A stretch of DNA of 64,000 nucleotides from Schizophyllum amplum. Taxonomy: Eukaryota; Basidiomycota; Agaricomycetes; Agaricales; Schizophyllaceae. The position numbers were made by a program, and so were the translations under genes. Position 1 is the stretch's first letter, and each line of letters begins with the position of its first letter. The notes under the pieces are model-generated. The model worked only from the letters and a program-made list of their open reading frames with translations, had not been told where the DNA came from and did not search any database. The stretch covers positions 186,001 to 250,000 of the forward strand of contig VDMD01000006.1 in the NCBI GenBank assembly GCA_007026445.1, in the 5' to 3' direction. Of this stretch, positions 10,648 through 22,501 are shown one piece after another.

Positions 10648-11787
10648 TCACGCGTTGCACTCCTTGACAAATTCCAGGAAAGCCTTGTTCGTCTCCGCCG
10701 GCTTCTCGTAAAACACAGAGTGGCCCGACTGATCGATGGCCACGACCTTGACGTTAGAGTAATAGGGGCGGAGCTCTGCAAAATCGTCAGACTTACATGA
10801 AGGTCCATAATATCTCAGCTACTCACGCTCTACCACCGCCATGCCACTCGTCCGCTGCACATCCTGCTCGCCGTGGATGCACATCACCTTCAGTCCCGAC
10901 TTCCCGGCCTCCAGGAATTTGGCCTCGTTCTGCGTCCTCGACACCACAAGTCCGCTTGTCTCAGGCGGCTGCAGGAGGATGCTCCCCATCCAAGCCAGGC
11001 GGGTGGCAAATGGAATGGACTCCGCATCGAGGAACAGCGTCTTGCCAAACTCGACGGCGGTCTGCCGCGACTTCTTCACATCTGATTTCTCGAGAATGCC
11101 CGGGATGTAGCCAAGGATTTGGGGGCTAACAACCTTGGGTAGCATAGAGAGGAAGGGGACAGCGGCGATGAGGATGACGCCGCCGAGCGCGTCGGCGCCG
11201 ATGTGTTCGCATACATCGGTGACGATGGTGCCTAGGGTGCGTTAGCGCGTCGGTTATGGGACTGGTATCGTGTTCACCTCCTAGTGACCTGTACCGAAGC
11301 TGGTAAGCAAGGGCACGGCAGCAGAGAGCGACATTCTTACCAGCCCCCGAAAACAGGTTTCTTGAGCTTAAACTCCGCGCACACTGGGACTTAAGGTGAG
11401 CAACGTGACAATGTTCACAGCCTCTTCAACTCACCCGCCGCGAAATCATCCGCGTACAGTTTTGACGCATGCCCTTCCATAGTCTCCGGCATCACGCTCC
11501 GCCCTGAATACCATGAGTTGATAGGGCAAGCGAAACGTGCTCGATTACGCACCGTGTCCACGCATGTCGTACATAACCTAATGCATGTCCTATCAGCGTT
11601 AAACGTCGAGTCGCTGAAGAATGTAACTTGCGAGATACAGGTCCTTCTGCAGCTCGAGTTGCTTCTCAAAAACAATCAGGTTGAGCGTGTATCCTGCGAC
11701 AAGGACGAGTGCAGGCTTCGCCGGGTCGCCGTACGCCTCGCAGTAGATCTGCGCGCCATCGGAAGAAGTAACATATTTGGAGACCAT
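10648..11787 (-). CDS. Alpha/beta-hydrolase fold protein
   Basis: A multi-exon gene. Exon 1 from 11787 encodes MVSKYVTSSDGAQIYCEAYGDP and KPALVLVAGYTLN (oxyanion-side strand). Internal exons give ETMEGHASKLYADDFAAG and FKLKKPVFGGW, where the nucleophile elbow G-W-S is split by the intron at 11340, followed by DVCEHIGADALGGVILIAAVPFLSMLP. The last exon has IDQSGHSVFYEKPAETNKAFLEFV with the catalytic His, and stops at 10648. This organisation fits a family of intracellular alpha/beta hydrolases common in agaricomycetes. The substrate is unknown. It converges tail to tail with GRC3, with only ~80 bp between stops. Confidence 0.82.
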
Positions 11788-11860
11788 CGTAAAGCGTGCA
11801 GAGTCGTTTGAGGCAGTGATCGTGGACGGATGCGCGCTGCTTTCGTATCGCGCACGCCCA

Positions 11861-11868
11861 CTTATATA
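11861..11868 (-). promoter_or_regulatory. TATA box of alpha/beta-hydrolase gene
   Basis: TATATAAG on the minus strand, 74-81 bp upstream of the hydrolase start codon, in a GC-rich context. Confidence 0.6.
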
Positions 11869-12405
11869 CCCACCGCAACGTGGGCGCAGCGGGCCACTTA
11901 TCAGCAGGCGTCGATCTGTGACATGGGGGCGCCTCGAGCTCTAGACCAATCATCGTTGTTCCCTCATTTTCTCGATACGTAGATGTTCCGGGCCTCGCGG
12001 CTGTTGTGCCCGTAAAGACAGTGCGCCCCTTCGCATGACGAAAAGACCCTGAAAGATGCAGAGAAGTGCTGCTTCACGCGGGGCGGGTTGGACAGGAAGA
12101 CGCGGGGATCCGGAAAACAAGAAGTCCGAGGAGGACATATTCTCGTCTAACAGTTATGCCAGCGTGAATCGCTGAAGCCATGGGGCGTAGGTGTAAGCCG
12201 TACCCTGAGAAGCCCAGGTAAGTTGTCACTGAAGGACCATACTGTATTTCAGCAGTGACCGGATTCAAGATTCGTAGGCTCATTCCGCATGCGTATTCAC
12301 AAAGCAGCGTAGCAAGAAGCAAAATTTAGAGTCATCCGGTGATATATTCTACGTATATGACCACCTATGAGCAAGCTACTGTAGCACTGATGATTAGATG
12401 CACGA
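11869..12405. other. Intergenic region
   Basis: About 540 bp upstream of the hydrolase promoter with no supportable gene. Confidence 0.45.
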
Positions 12406-13754
12406 TTAGTGCGCATACCTGTAAGTACTCGCGTTAGCATCAAGCGTATACTCCCTATAAGGTACGCACCCGTTATATACCTGATCGTTGAGCTTCTGGT
12501 CCTCTATGCCATCTTCCACCGACCGGCCTCCTTTGCGCTTGACTTGTTCCCGCACTGCATCGTCTTCTACCCATACCGTGGTAGATATGTCAACATTGAT
12601 TGGCCGCCCAGGTGTCACGAGCTCAAATCCAGATGCAGCGGTTGCACCGCTCGTGTGTATCTGTCCGCCGCCCGAGTCGTAACCACCATGGACCATGCGA
12701 GAGAAAAACCCGACCAGTACGCTCAAGCTAGCGACCACCATGCTGACGGACGTCTGACGGACAGACTATTAGCTCATGCAGCTCATCCAGGCATGACTAG
12801 TTACCTCGAAGAGGGCGGAGAAGAACTCGTCCAGACCTTTGTTGACCCAGATGCAGTATGCATGAGCGAGGGATACCTATGGGAGGATCAGTTCAGGTTC
12901 TGAGGAATGCAAAGACGTAGATGAAAGCTCACTAGCGTTGTGAGGAAGCAAGAGGCAAATACAGTGATCAGCCGCACGCGCTGGCCTTTAGGCAAGTTGG
13001 ACTGCCACAGCATGCCCATGGGTGCCAAACTGAGAGCCAGGTCGGCGATAATGTCGGCTGCGAGTCACTATCAGTCATCTGCGAGCGTGGAGATGCCTGC
13101 GTACGCACTGATAAGTTGCGCGACTGCGATCGGACGTCCCAACGAGCATTGGCCGGTCGTCTCCTTCCATGAAGGGTCGCTTTCGCAGTGCACGATGGCC
13201 TGCACAAAGAGGAACATCCACATTGCGGCGAACCCGGAAGCCATGGCGCGGAAGTAAGTCATCCACCACGATGGGCAGATGCGCATAATAGTACACAAGA
13301 TAGAGAATCTACACGACCAAATCGTCGCGTAGAAGCCTGAATTTGCTCTACCAAATAGTCAGTGAGATTGAAGGACACGCATGAGGGGAATACTCGTCCG
13401 TACAAGTAATAGCCTGCGACCATGGTCAACTGGCTCATCCATGCTAGGGTCAGCCTTATCAGCGTTCGTTACCAAGACTGTAGTTTCTGAGTAGGCGTAC
13501 GTTTTGGATCTAGCGTTATCATGGCGCCCGTGAGCACCAGTGAGGACGCTATGATTGAAAAGCCAGCCCAGAAATCATCCCAGCCCAGTTTCTTGTCGTG
13601 GATACGAATTCCCAGGCGCAATAAGGTGGTGGCTATAGCGATGCAAGTGAGGGTAATGGCCGTATCTACACGTAGCGTGAGGTCAGTGAAAGCTCGTTGA
13701 AAATTGTGCAGGCAACGCACTGACGGCCTGCTCGACAGTGATCACAACTGCCAT
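12406..13754 (-). CDS. Fungal rhodopsin-like integral membrane protein
   Basis: A multi-exon gene for a polytopic membrane protein of the fungal 'rhodopsin domain' family (not retinal opsins; functions mostly unknown). Exon 1 at 13754 gives MAVVITVEQAV and splices to TAITLTCIAIATTLLRLGIRI-HDKKLGWDDFWAGFSIIAS; the charged loop followed by WWDDFWA-like residues is typical of the group. Later segments are LAWMSQLTMVAGYYLYGR, YATIWSCRFSILCTIMRICPSWWM, GFAAMWMFLFVQAIVHCES, ADIIADLALSLAPMGMLWQ and VSMVVASLSVLVGFFSRM. The tail is hydrophilic (GYDSGGGQIHTSG). Exact 3' exon limits and the stop are uncertain. Confidence 0.72.
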
Positions 13755-14761
13755 GAGGGGCACGCTCCTGGCGCTCAGCGCTCAACGACTGGTCAGGCTA
13801 AGGGAAGATAAGCTCAGAGGACAGCGTAGGAGAAGGCGGCAGAGATGCGGCGAGAAAAAGGTTGCGACCAAGCATGGCGGCGGTGTCTAGAGGCCACCAC
13901 CTGACGCGCAGGGATCCTCTTCAAATCAATCACAATTTGCAACATCATGATTGAGCCGGCCGCCATGCATCAATGACTTGGCAATGAATCGGCAGTTGGA
14001 TATTTCCTTCCGCCACCTTCGGTCCAAGTTGAACATGGCAGTCCGGAAAAAGATCAATAGGCTGCAAGGACGAGGAGGGCTATGGAAGTCTCGGAGTCCT
14101 CCATGGCGTCGGGGCGGCATAAGGCCAGCCGGCTCGCTTCGAAGGTTTGAGCATCTAAACATGCTTGCAGCAGGCATGTAAGTTCTGCGTAGTTAGGTAA
14201 CAGGTTAATCCAATTCAAGTCGGCTGCGGCATGGGCCGAGCCTTATACTATACAACCTCAGCTTCGTAAGTGCGTGCAAAAGGATCTTTCAAGCTACAAG
14301 GGCTGCAGCAGGAGTTGTTATTGACAGTTGGTGTGCAGATGGCAGAGGATGGCAGGTGAAGGAGGGTGAAGGCTTACAATATTTTGCGTCCGAGTCCGCG
14401 GAACGTGATTGTGGTTGATTGGCTTCGATCGCTTGATGATCAATCGATCACATACGTCAGTCGTGTGCCTTGGCGCAGTGCCACACAACTTGGTGCCACA
14501 AACGGTGGGAAGTCGCCACCGAGATGCCCTCCACTCAGCATTCACTGCACTGCAAGTAACTTGCTTAATAAATATATTTGCGGACGGTCAGGAGTCGTAT
14601 ACAAGGAGTAAGTAAAACAGCATTCGAGAGCTATAAATACATTCATCGGTTCATATATCGATTCGTATACCAGAAGTATAAAGTCCATGGTCTCGAGCTG
14701 AGTCTCTGTGCTCTGAATAGCAGGTAGCACGTCTACAAGAAAAAGGGCCGAAGCCCAAATC
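13755..14761. other. Intergenic region
   Basis: About 1 kb with no frame that looks like a real gene. It is AT-richer than its surroundings near 14550-14700. Confidence 0.45.
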
Positions 14762-15720
14762 CTACACACTTATGCAGAAGCCAGCACTCTGGGTATAACC
14801 CACCTTGCAGCTGAGAATGCGGCACGCCCCCTCCTCACAGGCAACTTGATCCGCGTTCGCAACTAGCGTGCAGTCAGCACCCTGTTCAAAACTCCTCCTA
14901 CGGCCCTGTAGAACGAGCGGGTTTGGGATCATACAGCCCCCGCCTGGCAAACGCTTGTCAGCCCAGACGCCCGCGACAATGATTACACAAGACTCACAAG
15001 ACTCGACGTCGCTGTGGGTGTTGACGCACTCGGACCCCCAGCGCACACCGTTGATACCGCAGAGCTCCTGCTCCTCCCCGCACGAGGGTGTCATGGTGCG
15101 CTTCCTCAACGATATACCGCGGCGGCGGCTTCCCGGTGCTGGCGAAGCGCACGTCGAGCCCTCGGGCAGACACTGCCCGTTGCACGTTACCAGCGGCGCC
15201 GCACACGCATCGCACACCAGCGTCGTCGGGTTGAACGCAAGGTCGGGGTCGGTGCACACGTTGCACGACGTGCCGTCGGCGTTCGTCGTGACACCATCCG
15301 GACAAGTGAACGCGCAAGCGTTTGACGGCGAGCACACGGGTGTCGAGTTGTCTGGGTACGTGCAGGCGGTACCCTGGTTGGTGATCTGCGGGCGATGGGA
15401 GTCAGCAATGGGGTGGAGAGCAGGATAGAAGTACTGACCAGTGCGTCCACGTCGGCTTCATCAACGACGCCGAGGGCGGCGAGAACGTCCGTCGGCGCGC
15501 GATCGAGGAAGGCGGACTCGACGCCGACGTCCGCACAGATACAGTCCGTATAGGTGGTGTCGTCCACGGGAACATTGATGGCGAGACAGGTCTGCGCGGC
15601 GACAGGAGCGCGCTTGTAGCGGAACTGGCGGGAAGATATCACATCGCGGTCAATTCTCGCTGCCGCCGCCGTGTGGACCAAGAGCACAGCGAGAACGACG
15701 AGAGAGCACGACGGCAACAT
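14762..15720 (-). CDS. Secreted cysteine-rich CPL1-like protein
   Basis: Three exons: 15720-15439, 15385-14998 and 14943-14762. The start at 15720 gives a classic signal peptide (MLPSCSLVVLAVLLVHTAAA). The N-terminal part has CLAINVPVDDTTYTDCICADV and a short Cys-poor region. The middle is EGF-like and Cys-dense (CAFTCPDGVTTN, NVCTDPDLAF, CDACAAPLVTCNGQCLPEGS). The C-terminal CPL1-like domain has CGEEQELCGING, GSECVNTHSDVESCGGCM, GADCTLVANADQVACEEGACRI and SCKVGYTQSAGFCISV. CPL1 was named from a Cryptococcus capsule/virulence factor; in saprotrophs the role is unknown. The first intron uses a GTCAGT donor. Confidence 0.85.
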
Positions 15721-15800
15721 GATGGAGGGTCGAGTGAGAGTGTGGGAGTGCGGATGGCAGACGTAGCTGCTGAGGAAAACACATACCCACCAGATTATGA

Positions 15801-15808
15801 CTTTTATA
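15801..15808 (-). promoter_or_regulatory. TATA box of CPL1-like gene
   Basis: TATAAAAG on the minus strand, about 81 bp upstream of the signal-peptide ATG, which also supports that start choice. Confidence 0.65.
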
Positions 15809-15879
15809 CTTGTTCCCAGTCCTCCGCTGACGTGCATCGCGAGCACTCGCTGTCACCGCTGCACCAGAGTTGACCCCCA

Positions 15880-15899
15880 GGTAGGTAGGTAGGTAGGTA
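15880..15899 (+). repeat. (GTAG)n microsatellite
   Basis: Five tandem GTAG units in the CPL1-like upstream region. Confidence 0.85.
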
Positions 15900-16651
15900 A
15901 TTGTACGCGCTTGACCTCTATCGCGTCGTACCTCAGTCAATATCCAGGGACATCCGGGTGGGTGCAAAGCATGGATGTCTGAAGGTGATCGTTTTGTCTG
16001 AGAGAATTGGACTTCCCTTGGAGCCATCATATTCCAACCTGGCACGAGGGCTAGTACCCAGCGTCAGTCGTGAACTCGAGCGGCGCAGGTGTGCGCCCGG
16101 CGGGAATGCTGTGCTTACGGCTCTTCGACAAAGGATGTGACCAGACTGGCGAGAGATGTCCGCAGAATCTGACGCGAGAAGTGGGCGAACGTGAGAAATC
16201 TCTTGACAAGTTGAGTTGTCCCACCACTCGCAGGTCGCGTCGCTTTCCGGGAAGAGTGCGGAGGCTCCACCTCTGTCTAACCGCGTCTAAGGTCCAGTCG
16301 ACCAGGAGTCCCCTACCGCCAAATGAGCCCCCGACAACGCCAACGTTAACATAGCACGCGACGTGCGTCCACCAGCGGTAGTGACGGGTTGCCAACAGCC
16401 ACGGCGTCTTTCAGTCCCACGTGAAGTCACCCTTGTCTTGGAACGAGGTGGAATGACCCTCACGACGCGTCAGTTCCGCGAAGAATTTGAAAGAACTTAG
16501 CGGTGACGAGGAGTGTTTGTCCATGTTGTGATTTATCCGTCGACCGGAGAATGCCGAATCCTGGGAAATCGTACGGCCTCTCGCAGAATTACGGAGAGCC
16601 CTCAGAGGAGTGAAAAAAGGTGTTTGGCATATCAGCAATATAACGAGACTG
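15900..16651. other. Intergenic region
   Basis: About 750 bp between the CPL1-like promoter and the dehydratase stop codon. No gene or repeat could be supported. Confidence 0.45.
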
Positions 16652-18441
16652 CTACGTACTCATGGCCTGCCTATAACGCACGATCTCCGCCGCACGACCC
16701 TCGAAGATGCGTTTGGCCTCCGCTCCCCAAAGTTCCTCAGGTAGCTGGGTCGCTTCGCGCAATAGGCATTGTGCTGTGTGCTTATCAGCGTCTTTTTGGT
16801 CCATCACCGCACAGTTCTCGAGAGAGATCTGCGAAGAATTTCGTCAGCGAATACGCAGCATTTCTAGCATCTTCTGAAACTGACCGGTTTCGCTGGGTCC
16901 CACCGGACCAGTGTCGGTTTTGAGGGCGCGTCATGCGGGGGGATTATTGAGCGTCCGCCTCGATGCAGGTCTTCCAGGATGAATGATACGTCCTCCTCGT
17001 CAATGGGGAGGCGGCTATAAGGGCGTCAGCACGCGGACATCTCGGATACAACGGATACAACGGCGACAGCTCGGGATACAACGATGATGACTGACTTAAT
17101 TTCAACTCCAGTAATTTTGCGCTCGCGGACCAACAGATCACGCAGTAGTCGATCGTACAGCTTGCGTCGATTCTTGATAGGCAGGGGGTTCGGGATGGGT
17201 TTGCCAGCAATGTCGCATAGGATGTACGTTGCGGCATGCAGACCGAAGATAGAAGGTAGCGGACCTACATACAGCCGTGTGAGCGACATGTGATGAGGAG
17301 GACGCAGCCCATACCGATGACAGGAAGAATGCGGACTCTGAAGTCGTCAAATACGCCCAGTTCTTTCACAGTGCCTTTCTGGAATTCTTCCTCGGGAAGG
17401 GGTAGCAGCTTCACGTCGCTCGGAGGTTCTGTTGAATAGACGACGGGTATGCCGGAAGATACACCTTCCAGTCGTAGTCGACGTCGGACTGCACGGGCCT
17501 GAACAAGGGTTGTGTGAGTGCGCGCAAGCCAGACATAGGTCCACACGCACGAGAGGATCGTACACTGTGCTTGAGATGTCGCTGATTTGTATTCTTGTTG
17601 GATCTGATTTAGCGCCCGCACCCATAGACGAGAATACCTATGTTGCGACTGACGTGAAAATCAAGGATGATGAAGCGAGGTCGAACGCACCTTTACGCCA
17701 TGGTCGTGGCAGTATTTGAGCAGGTCGACCTTGGTTGTGATGTTGTCGATGCAATCTTCGATTGCGCGCTCAGCGAGGTAGTAGCTTATATGACGAAATA
17801 GGACTCACCAACGACCCAATCCATGCCCTCTAGAAGGTCGCCACCATTCTCCTTCTGCCAAAGCTCGACGCGCCCGTCCACATCCACCCATCGCGAGATG
17901 TTCTTGAGGTTCCGCTCAATGCAGTCTACTTTCGGCGTGCCCACGTCATTCAGGCCAGCACATGCGTGGCGGTTGAGGGAGGAGAGCGTCACGTAGTCAA
18001 AGTCCACCAGACGGATGCGCGACACGCCTCTGCGAACGACCGTCAGCTCCCAGACCATCCGCATGCAGCCCAGCCCACACACGATCGCACAAGCATGACC
18101 GCAGCCCAGCTCCCGACGCCGCCGCAGCCAATGACAGCAACGGACGCGCCGCGCACCTTCGCCATCCCCTCTTCGCCGAAGAACGCGTAATTGCGCGCGA
18201 GCTGCTCGCGTATGAGGTCCTCATCGTAGCCCTGCCGCGGGGGCGTCTGTGCGGGCGGGGTAGGGCTTTTCATGCTTTTGTCGTCGTCGCCGCGGCTGAT
18301 CGAGCGGAGGATGTCTGCATCAAGACCGCGGCGCTTGACGCGCCTGGAGTAGGCGCGCCATGCGGACATCGCGCCCGCCGTCGTCACCGACGCCAACACA
18401 GCCGTAGAGATGAGCTGTGTGCGGTGAGAAGAGAGATCCAT
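16652..18441 (-). CDS. tRNA threonylcarbamoyladenosine dehydratase (TcdA/Tcd1-2 family)
   Basis: An E1-like (ThiF fold) ATP-dependent dehydratase that cyclises t6A37 to ct6A in ANN-decoding tRNAs; yeast Tcd1/Tcd2 are mitochondrial outer-membrane proteins. Exon 1 (18441-18083) has a hydrophobic N-terminal segment (LISTAVLASVTTAGAMSAW) consistent with membrane anchoring. RNYAFFGEEGMAKV and the nucleotide-binding VAVIGCGGVGSW follow. Exon 2 (18029-17809) gives RIRLVDFDYVTLSSLNRHACA and WVVG. Then come AIEDCIDNITTKVDLLKYC, SGIPVVYSTEPPSDVKLLPL, GPLPSIFGLHAATYI and a C-terminal fungal extension ending RYRQAMST. The region near 17600 gives the DISSTVYDPLVR segment. At least six introns. The frame looks intact throughout. 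Confidence 0.9.
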
Positions 18442-18808
18442 CGTGCAAGCTCGAGGTGAAGGCAAACGCAGACGGTAGGTCATGCCCAGCGCCGTTGGCG
18501 TCATTTGCTAAAGGGGATCGTGCCGATTACCGGGATGCGCTATGCTCGCGTGCCCGTTCATGTTGCTGACCGCATCCCGGCTTCCAGCTGGCCTCCAGGC
18601 AGCCTCCAAAACACGGCAAAAGATAGAGGCTCTGGGACGAGGGTATGCGTATGCAAACACGGTCATCGATTGAGAGCTAAGTAAGATGCTATGAAACTAT
18701 CAAGCATCTAATTGCTTCGAAAACGGTGGATCGACTGAGGGATGCGCAAGCTTCGCGCAGGCCTCAACTCGAGCTCAGAATTGGACCCCGTTCGTGACAT
18801 TGTCCACT
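18442..18808. other. Intergenic region
   Basis: About 370 bp upstream of the dehydratase with no supportable gene. Confidence 0.4.
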
Positions 18809-19140
18809 TCACTGGACAAAGGGAGCCACTTCGGCTGTAATATTGCCTTTTGCATGGCCGGACACGAGATTTTCGTACGCCTTCAGCACGTCCTTGAAGT
18901 TGGCATATACACAGTTAACAACTGGTTTGAGGGTCCCTGGGTATCGCTCAGCGACATGAAATTATCAATCGCCCGACGCGCTCACACATTGCTCAAACGC
19001 TTGCGACCGGGACGGCTTCTACGACCCTCTTCCTCGTTCGACATCGCCATGAAGTTATACTTGGGCAATGCCCCGCCAAAGAAGCGAGGCCAAAGACTAG
19101 CACATCTTTGCCAAAGGGCGGGAGGGATCTGCCAGCGCGA
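18809..19140 (-). pseudogene. Decayed duplicate of the C-terminal exons of the adjacent zinc-type dehydrogenase
   Basis: Minus-strand reading gives TLKPVVNCVYANFKDVLKAY-ENLVSGHAKGN, ending VAPFVQ and a stop at 18809. This closely parallels the last exon of the neighbouring gene (TLKPVVDSVFAFEDVLKAYERIMSHRAKGK). Just upstream, PRFFGGALPKYNFMAMSNEEE parallels PRVLGGTPRKHAVMGLMSKEED. No N-terminal half, start codon or nucleotide-binding domain is present, and the joining frame is broken, so this is a truncated tandem copy. Confidence 0.75.
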
Positions 19141-19354
19141 GCCTACAGACCAACAAGGCTCGTGACAAAGTTGAAAGTCGAACGAATTCAAATCACGTGA
19201 TAGTCGGCAGACGCCGTGGCCATAAAGTGCAGCGCTCGACAGACAAGGCAAAAAAACAAAGCCGCCGTATTAAAGCCTACATTGAAAGTGATGTTAGGTG
19301 GCGATCGCACTCGATCGCTGTGAATGAGACGTACAATTTTTCAGAGGCCTATCT

Positions 19355-20787
19355 TCACTCAACATTAGGATCCACCTTCACTACCACCTTCCCCTTCGCC
19401 CGGTGAGACATAATCCTCTCATACGCCTTCAACACGTCCTCAAACGCGAACACGGAGTCGACCACAGGCTTCAGGGTACCTGCACAACGAATCAATCACA
19501 TCCCTAGCGTATATTCATCCTCCGGACTGACCTGCAGCCATCATCTCGCCCATATCCTTCAAGTCTTCCTCCTTGCTCATTAGTCCCATAACAGCGTGTT
19601 TGCGGGGTGTCCCGCCCAGGACGCGCGGACAAATGGCGGCCAGAACGTGCTTGAGAGCGAGGATTATCTATGAAGGCAATATTGAGTATGCACGCTAAGG
19701 GATCAACGAGCATGGCAAGCAGGCAGCACGCACAGTCGACAGAGTCATAGGCCCCGAAGGAAATCCTGTCGACACGTACGCGCCATCGGGCGCCAAATAC
19801 GCCTCGCTGTGTGTATACAAAGCCGCGTCCGTCTCGCCAACCGCATCCGCAATTATATGGAACTTTGGCGTAGGCGCATTCTTCGTCAACTGCTCGTGCA
19901 CCGGCGCTTTCTTGTAGTCTACAAACTGCGATTGAGGTAAGGTCCGAGAACGGACAAGACGCTTGCGCGACTGGACTGGAAATCTCTCTCACCTCATCCG
20001 CACCCAGCGCCCTCACCATCTCCTCGTTCTGCGTGGACGCGCTCGCCACAATATGCGCTGCGCCCTTCGCCTTCGCTATCTGGATCGCGTAGGCGCCGAC
20101 CGAGGAACTGCCGCCGTTAACAAAGATGCTTTGACCGGGCTCCAGGGTCCCATCCGGGCGGCGCGCGAGGGTACCGTGCCGGAATAGGACCTAGTAGTAG
20201 GGGGTTCCAGCAAAGACACGACATATGCCGCGATACGCACATACCTGGTAAGCGGTTTGCCCGGCGAGTGCCATACCCGCGGCACCCGTTGGGGGGATAT
20301 TTGCAGGACGCGGAACGATGTGTGTCGTTGGAATACGGAGGTATTCGCAAAGAGCACCTTGGCGAAATTTGAAGGAGAGGCCTGTCGAGATAGAGATCGA
20401 TATAGCGATTTGAGCAATGTCGTTTTAGCACGCACCGACTTCCACGAAGCCCCAGACCGCGTCGCCTTCCTTGAACTTGGTGCCATTCGCATCAACCACC
20501 GTCCCCGCAAAGTCGTGCTCCGCAGGCAGAGGTCGTTTTGCGATGAAATCCGGAAGCAGACCCATCACCTTATACCCACTGCAGGGATGGGGTTGGTGAC
20601 CGACGCGCTGTACAGGAAGCAAAAGGACGCACACTGGGTTTAAGGCAGCCGCTTCAACGCGCACGAGCACCTCGCCAGGCTGTGGCTTGGGTACCGGCCA
20701 ATCATCATGAAGGCGAAGCACCTGGTCTGGAGTTCCGCGACGCTCAATAATCCAGGCGCGCTGCGTGGCGGGAATGCTGCTGCTCAT
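19355..20787 (-). CDS. Zinc-type medium-chain dehydrogenase/reductase (enoyl-reductase-like)
   Basis: A multi-exon member of the MDR superfamily. Exon 1 from 20787: MSSSIPATQRAWIIERRGTP, PQPGEVLVRVEAAALNPV, AEHDFAGTVVDANGTKFKEGDAVWGFVEVG. The next exons give RQGALCEYLRIPTTHIVPRP, PAGAAGMALAGQTAYQ-like residues, and FVNGGSSSVGAYAIQIAKAKGA, the Rossmann NAD(P) motif GxSSSVG. FVDYKKAPVHEQL and FHIIADAVGET follow, and the last exon ends VVVKVDPNVE. Catalytic-zinc cysteines are not evident, as in quinone-oxidoreductase/trans-enoyl-reductase members. The closest fit is the fungal NADPH-dependent enoyl-reductase-like group; the substrate is unknown. A broken copy of its 3' exons lies immediately downstream. 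Confidence 0.85.
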
Positions 20788-20873
20788 CGTTGCGAATAGT
20801 TGGAGGATAACAGGAGGATAAGAAGCAGGTGTGAAGGTGTCCCGACTCCCGGCCGTGTGCTCAGGTCGCCTTT

Positions 20874-20880
20874 CTTATAT
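20874..20880 (-). promoter_or_regulatory. TATA-like box of MDR gene
   Basis: CATATAAG on the minus strand, ~90 bp upstream of the MDR start codon. Confidence 0.5.
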
Positions 20881-22423
20881 GGCACCAAGCGGAACTTTTA
20901 TTTCGCAAGTAGTTATGAGCCTCCGTAAAAAGAGACAGGGGCATGGTCGCCGGGCGGATCGGGATTGCTGAGCATGATGAAGGTTATTATGTAGAAAGAC
21001 TCAAGAGCAGGCGGGAGGCGGCAGCGATCAACGATCTCCGGCAGCGCGCTAACCGAGGGCCGAGCTTGAGCGGCATTTGCCGTTTTACTCTCACGGTAGA
21101 TGCCGCAAACATGCACAAACGTCCATTCCGGATCCAGCTGAACAGTGAACAGAGGGTATCATCATCCTCGTCACCTTCGCAATTTATCATATCTCGGAGA
21201 GGATCCGCTATGCGGCGGCATGCACCAGTCACACTCAGGAGCCGGGCCCCTACCTTTGCATACAACATCGGCGGGCCGGTGCTAGCCGCTCCTGTGACGA
21301 CAATGTAACGATGTAAGATCTCGACGTATTGCCTGGAAACCTTCTGGGGTCAGCTTGTATGTCTGCCCTTTTGAAGAGATCATCTGCACTAGGCACATCT
21401 CTTCGTCACCGGCAGGCACTGACAAGCTTTCTGCTGTGAGAACAGAAGGCGACTACACTGCTTATTACTGTTATCAAGTTAATAGAGTGGCGTGCTTCAA
21501 GGGGCTGTGGACGTGTGCCGAGCCCATTGCCACCTCAGCAACTGTGCGTACGTGGCTCCTACTTCTGCCGCATCTGACTGACCATGGTCATCTCAGGGAA
21601 TCTCATGTATGCCTGGCGCAGCCGAGCTCAGCCGGGCTTTCTTCCACATCACGATTCAGTCGGATCCACACCGCCATGCCACGGCGACTTTTCCTCAGTA
21701 CGACTTGTCTTGTCCACTCCGCGGATGCCGATTGAAGGGGAAGTATATGTTGTGAGCATCAATTTCGTCAAAGTGCAGTCTTCGTGCGCCTGGAGATGTT
21801 CGAATTGCATGCCTTCTCACGGTGACGTGGCCGGGTATCTGACAGCTTCATCGAGTAGGAGTCAAGAGTCAGCGCCTCCATCTCTCTCATCTCGACGTTG
21901 ATTCGACATGCCAGACCAAGATCGAGGCCTTCCTCCATCCCCGACATAATGGTCAGCCTACAAGATTGTCAGGCTTATCGGACCAGGGTCTGCTGTGGCG
22001 TGGGTCCTCGCAGGTGTCTTCCATCGAGCGCATGAAGTCCTTTTCGCGCCATACTTGCTCTGTCGTCATCTGCCCATCCACCGACCTTATCAAGGAAGAA
22101 GCAAGTGGCTCGAGTGCCGTGCATATGCATACTTTGGGCTACTTCTGCCTACATCTTGTCTTCCTCAATCTCCTTCGACGCCCAAGCAAGCCTGCCGCCA
22201 TCGCGATACAAATCATGCTTGGTATCTCGTGTATGATGTTCCTGGCGAGTCTTCGGATTACAGCTGGCCAGCAACGCGATGAATGCACACGACGGGTGCC
22301 GCACTCAGTCCTCCAGCTCACTCGCACATGAGGGCCACACCCCGAAATCAACGGCAAGGCTCCACCTGCAGGATTCGGATTGACAGCCACTGCTAAGGCC
22401 CCCGCGCCATGCGCCGTCATCCC
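20881..22423. other. Intergenic region
   Basis: About 1.5 kb between divergent MDR and oxalate decarboxylase promoters. No frame resembles a known protein and I see no structured repeat. Confidence 0.45.
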
Positions 22424-22430
22424 TATATAA
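22424..22430 (+). promoter_or_regulatory. TATA box of oxalate decarboxylase gene
   Basis: TATATAA in CCCTATATAAGTC, 72-78 bp upstream of the ATG at 22502. A strong TATA is typical of inducible, highly expressed secreted fungal enzymes. Confidence 0.7.
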
Positions 22431-22501
22431 GTCGGCGCACAAGTCGCTCTCACCAGGCCAATAGGACTCGCTCCACTGCGTTCCCTTCTATCCCTGACAC
22501 C

